From: Opitutaceae bacterium EW11
GTDB lineage: Bacteria; Verrucomicrobiota; Verrucomicrobiia; Opitutales; Opitutaceae
NCBI GenBank assembly: GCA_003054665.1
Contig: QAYY01000015.1
Span: 186,001 to 250,000 of the forward strand
Direction: 5' to 3'
Length of the DNA stretch: 64,000 nucleotides
Shown one piece after another: positions 61,178-64,000 of the stretch. A program made the translations under genes and the position numbers. The stretch's first letter is position 1, and the number at the start of each line of letters is the position of its first letter. Below the pieces are notes generated by a model, which was not told the origin of the DNA, searched no databases, and worked only from the letters and a program-made list of their open reading frames with translations.

Positions 61178-61672
61178 TCAGCGCGTCGGAGCCGAGAGCT
61201 TGATCTGATCGGCCGAGAGTTTTTCCCGGCTCGCGTTCAGCTTCAGCTGATCGGCTTCGAGCTTCTGTTGCTCCACGGCGACTTGCTGGCGCAGGGCTTG
61301 GAGCTTCTGCTGATCGGCGGCGACGCCGCCTTTGCTCGCCTGAATCTTGAGCTGCAAGGCTTCGAGTTTTTGCTGATCGGCCTGGAGCTTCAGTTGATCG
61401 ACGGTCAGCTTTCGTTGGTCGGCTTTGACGCGGTCGATGTCCGACTGGAGCAGCTTCACCTGATTCGTGGTGAGTTTGTTCTGATTGACGAAGAGCTTCA
61501 GCTGCTCGGCGCTCATCACCTCGCCGTTCTGCTGAAGCGGCGACGTGTTCGATCCCGATGAGCCCGCAGCCAGAAGCGGCGAGAGATTCACTCCGAGGGA
61601 GCAGCCTAGCGTGACCAGGGCAAGGGTCCGCGCAGGCGAACGCAGCGACAAAGGACCAGGGGTGTTGGCCAT
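61178..61672 (-). CDS. Secreted heptad-repeat protein
   Basis: A 164-residue protein with a signal peptide (residues 1-37, ending LAAG), a short linker, and a long polar coiled segment. From residue 85 to 161 eleven heptads run without a break, most matching DQxKLxA (DQRKLTV, DQLKLQA, DQQKLEA, LQLKIQA, DQQKLQA). Looser copies extend back to about residue 55. The pattern suggests an extended coiled coil or fibre outside the cytoplasm. I do not recognise a family. ATG 61672 is followed directly by the signal peptide; the YkgJ gene is 8 bases downstream. Confidence 0.7.
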   Translation of the reverse strand: MANTPGPLSLRSPARTLALVTLGCSLGVNLSPLLAAGSSGSNTSPLQQNGEVMSAEQLKLFVNQNKLTTNQVKLLQSDIDRVKADQRKLTVDQLKLQADQQKLEALQLKIQASKGGVAADQQKLQALRQQVAVEQQKLEADQLKLNASREKLSADQIKLSAPTR

Positions 61673-61863
61673 GTGTGAGCGGGGTGCGGCCCGAGACTGC
61701 AAACAACGGCTGTGGGTGTCAACGAACAGGGAGCACTGGGTCTGCCACCTCGTCAGTCGCCGGCACCGCCCGGTCGACCGAAGGGCACGACAGAAGCCAA
61801 GTCCCGCCCGTCGCCAGCGATCAAAGACGCGGCATGGCAGGCACGTTGCTCCGCGAACGCGCC

Positions 61864-64000
61864 CTACGCTGCCGCCGGAGGACCGCCGACAAGATCGGCC
61901 GCTAGCGCGTGGCTCGGATCCCGCTCGAGAACTTTCCGGAGGAGGCGGCGGGCTGCCGCCTTTTCGCCCAGTCCGAGTCGCGCCTGTGCCTCCATGAAAA
62001 GCGCGTTCGTTTCCTGCCGGGCCTGGAGATCGTCATCGAAGAGCAGCATGGTCGGCAGCGAGGTGGCGAAATAATCGATCTTCGCCGGCTGGCGAGCCAG
62101 CTCCCGGGCATGCGCGACCAGTTGCTTGAACAACCGCCGGGCCTCGCCCGCCCGGCCCAGTCGGCAAAGCGCCAGGCCCGAGAAGTACGTCATCTCGCTG
62201 AAACTGCGGACCTGCATCTCCTGGAAGTCGCCTTTGAACTCGGCCGCTGCCGACCAGTGCGCACGCGCATCGTCCACGCGCCCCGCCGCGGCCAGCGCTT
62301 CTCCCAGCCAGAAGTGAATGTCGCTCTGATTGGCGAGCAGATGCTTCGCCTCGCCCAGATTCTCGGGCGCCCCCGCGGCCGCGGTGAAATGCTCAATCGC
62401 CGCCTGAGCATCGCCTCGCGACAACGCACTGCGACCAAGCCCCAGGTGGGTGCGAACATGCTGTCCGAGCGCCTGGCCTTCCCCGCCTTCCCACGGCTGA
62501 AAACGGCGCGTGGTGAGGAGCGCGAGCGCTTTTCCCGGCCGCCCCGTCTGGTTGTAGAGCGCGCAAATCTCGACGGTGAGATCGTCGCGTTGCGCCACCA
62601 GCTTCGGATGCCGTTCCAGGGCCGAAAGCCGCTCACCCGCGGAAACGCCCATCCGTTTCCAGAGTTGATCGCGCTCATAGAGCAAGCGCGCGTCCTTCGG
62701 GTTCGCCCGGACCGCGCGCTCGTAGGCGGAGGATGCGCGGGCCGGATCGCGGTTGACGTTGAAGTACCCGATGCCGAGGCAGCGCCATGCAACGGCGTTG
62801 TCTTCATCGCGCCGGGCGGCCTGTTCCCATTGGGCGATCGCCTCCCCGTGGCGGCGGCGATGATACAGCCAATGTCCGAGATAAAGCGCCGCTCGCGAGT
62901 CCTGCGGGACCAGCGCGAGGGCGTTGGAAAACACCAAGCCTTCCTCCAGGCGGGCTGGAAAACAGTAATCGGGCGACGCTTTTCGCGCGCCGGCGAGGCG
63001 GCGTTGAGCCGCGGCGCCGTCGCCCGCGAGAGCGCAGCACCAGGCTGCCGTGTAGGCCAGCAGCGGCGCGGTTCCGAGGTCGGCGGGCGACTTCGACGAC
63101 TGCGGCACGGTATCCAGAATCTTGAGCGCGTCGTCGAACAGGCCGGCGCGGATGCAATCGTGCGCCAGATCGAGCCTCACCTGGTTGTCGCAGGCGAGTT
63201 TCTCTCCGAGGAGGCAGCGCGCCCACCAATCGAGCGGATCCAGCGCGAGCACCTGGCGGAGACACTCCGTCGCCTCGGCCGAGCGGCTCAGGTTGCGCAG
63301 CACCACGGCCCGGAGGTCGCGGGCCCGGAGATTGTCGGAGCCGAATCTCAGCGAGCGGTCGAGGTGGTCGAGGGCCGTTGTCCAGTCTCCACGAGAGCAA
63401 TCGATCTCCGCCAGGGCGTGGTACGCGGCGCCCGCCCAGGCCTGATTCCAAGTCGATTTGTAGAGCGCCGCATAGGCGTCGGCGAATCGGCGCTCAACCG
63501 CCCTCGCAGCCCGCCCCTGCTCCATCCAGCCGAGATACCGCAGCGTCAGCCCGAGGTGATAATGCGCCTCGCCATCGGCGGGATTCGGATTTCGAAGGGT
63601 CAGCCGCGCGATCGCCGAGCGAAAATGCGCCTCGGCGTCGGCAAACTCGCCCCGCCGCAGATGCCATTTTCCCAACGCGGTGTGGCAGCGGCTGTCTCCG
63701 GGGTCCCGACGCAACGCTTCGCGCCAGTAGTCCGTGGGACAGCGCGTCGCGTGGCGGTACTGCTCCAGATGGAGTCCGGTGACGTAGAGTTCGTCCGTGC
63801 TCGCGATTTTCCCCGGCGCCGCGGGCTCCGACGCAGCCTGCCTGGCCAACTCGGCAGCGTCGGGCGCGTCCGCCGGTGGCGGTGGCGAATACGCGATGAT
63901 CTCGCGGCCGCCGTCGTCCAGAACGCGCAACGTCAGGTCGCTCGGACGCGTTTCGCCGGGCAAGCGGAAGGAGGCAACGACCGGGGTGCCCGGTTTCAGG
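61864..64000 (-). CDS. TPR-repeat protein of the DUF5107 type (5' end outside window)
   Basis: The frame is open to the right edge, so the N-terminus is missing; at least 711 residues are here. The first visible 90 residues are beta-like and Pro-rich (VVASFRLPGETRPSDL, REIIAYSPPP). About fifteen TPR-like helix pairs follow, such as DSRCHTALGKWHLRRGEF, LGHWLYHRRRHGEAIAQWEQA and AWRCLGIGYFNVNRD. The arrangement fits DUF5107 proteins, where a carbohydrate-binding-like domain precedes TPR repeats. It is probably exported and may act in polysaccharide binding or complex assembly. It is separated from the heptad-repeat gene by 191 non-coding bases. Confidence 0.78.
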   Translation of the reverse strand, partial: LKPGTPVVASFRLPGETRPSDLTLRVLDDGGREIIAYSPPPPADAPDAAELARQAASEPAAPGKIASTDELYVTGLHLEQYRHATRCPTDYWREALRRDPGDSRCHTALGKWHLRRGEFADAEAHFRSAIARLTLRNPNPADGEAHYHLGLTLRYLGWMEQGRAARAVERRFADAYAALYKSTWNQAWAGAAYHALAEIDCSRGDWTTALDHLDRSLRFGSDNLRARDLRAVVLRNLSRSAEATECLRQVLALDPLDWWARCLLGEKLACDNQVRLDLAHDCIRAGLFDDALKILDTVPQSSKSPADLGTAPLLAYTAAWCCALAGDGAAAQRRLAGARKASPDYCFPARLEEGLVFSNALALVPQDSRAALYLGHWLYHRRRHGEAIAQWEQAARRDEDNAVAWRCLGIGYFNVNRDPARASSAYERAVRANPKDARLLYERDQLWKRMGVSAGERLSALERHPKLVAQRDDLTVEICALYNQTGRPGKALALLTTRRFQPWEGGEGQALGQHVRTHLGLGRSALSRGDAQAAIEHFTAAAGAPENLGEAKHLLANQSDIHFWLGEALAAAGRVDDARAHWSAAAEFKGDFQEMQVRSFSEMTYFSGLALCRLGRAGEARRLFKQLVAHARELARQPAKIDYFATSLPTMLLFDDDLQARQETNALFMEAQARLGLGEKAAARRLLRKVLERDPSHALAADLVGGPPAAA

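Noticed and set aside
1-64000. tRNA, rRNA, CRISPR arrays, insertion sequences, toxin-antitoxin pairs and prophage genes
   Set aside because: I scanned for CCA-ended cloverleaf patterns, regular spaced repeats, transposase DDE proteins and integrases and saw none; a dedicated RNA search could still find a small RNA.

Overview
The window is high-GC bacterial chromosome, coding on both strands. It shows no rRNA, tRNA, CRISPR array, insertion sequence or phage gene. The gene families suggest Verrucomicrobiota, probably near Opitutaceae: an Npt-type nucleotide-transporter/HEAT protein, several SpoIIE/RsbW/STAS signalling proteins, a DUF5107-type TPR protein, a GPH sugar symporter with a GH3 glucosidase, and a NrtABCD-like transporter. 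This placement is an inference from gene content only. Most starts lack a Shine-Dalgarno sequence and follow a C/T-rich leader instead.

Layout. 1-372 is the end of a molybdate permease. 417-3763 holds htpG and a CnrYXH-like triad (anti-sigma, metal sensor, ECF sigma). 3878-7649 holds an aldehyde dehydrogenase and polyphosphate kinase. 7694-15724 is a surface-glycan block: a GT-C-like membrane protein with a duplicated soluble tail, a YfhO-like membrane protein, a fused acetyltransferase/3,4-ketoisomerase and a polyprenyl-phosphate glycosyltransferase. 16011-19250 holds a cytochrome c-sugar dehydrogenase fusion and a PAS-PAS-SpoIIE phosphatase. 19291-23591 is a MacB-type ABC efflux operon on the minus strand. 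23924-27594 holds a GPH sugar symporter and a GH3 glycosidase. 27596-32848 holds a LysR regulator and a divergent nitrate/sulfonate-type ABC operon. 32961-35714 holds a second LysR regulator divergent from ilvD.

36061-45927 is a ten-gene co-directional block with small gaps: two DJ-1/PfpI proteins, an aldo/keto reductase, a GMC oxidoreductase, an outer-membrane barrel, a benzoylformate-decarboxylase-like ThDP enzyme, two NTF2-like proteins, a VOC protein and an AGE-family protein. It looks like a catabolic pathway for an oxidised sugar-like or aromatic compound that I cannot name.

45950-59885 continues on the same strand as a partner-switching signalling module. It contains two STAS proteins flanking glycogen debranching enzyme, an RsbW-type kinase, a PLP-decarboxylase/methyltransferase fusion, a nucleotide-transporter-like/HEAT/cyclic-nucleotide-fold protein, and three consecutive membrane sensors with a small cyclic-nucleotide-fold protein between the first two. 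Only the last sensor keeps the SpoIIE phosphatase residues; the first two look like pseudophosphatases. Four consecutive ATGA overlaps tie 51226-59111 into one translational unit. This module is the best candidate for an undescribed system.

60071-64000 holds a DUF983 protein, a YkgJ-type cysteine-cluster protein, a secreted heptad-repeat protein, and a TPR protein running off the right edge.
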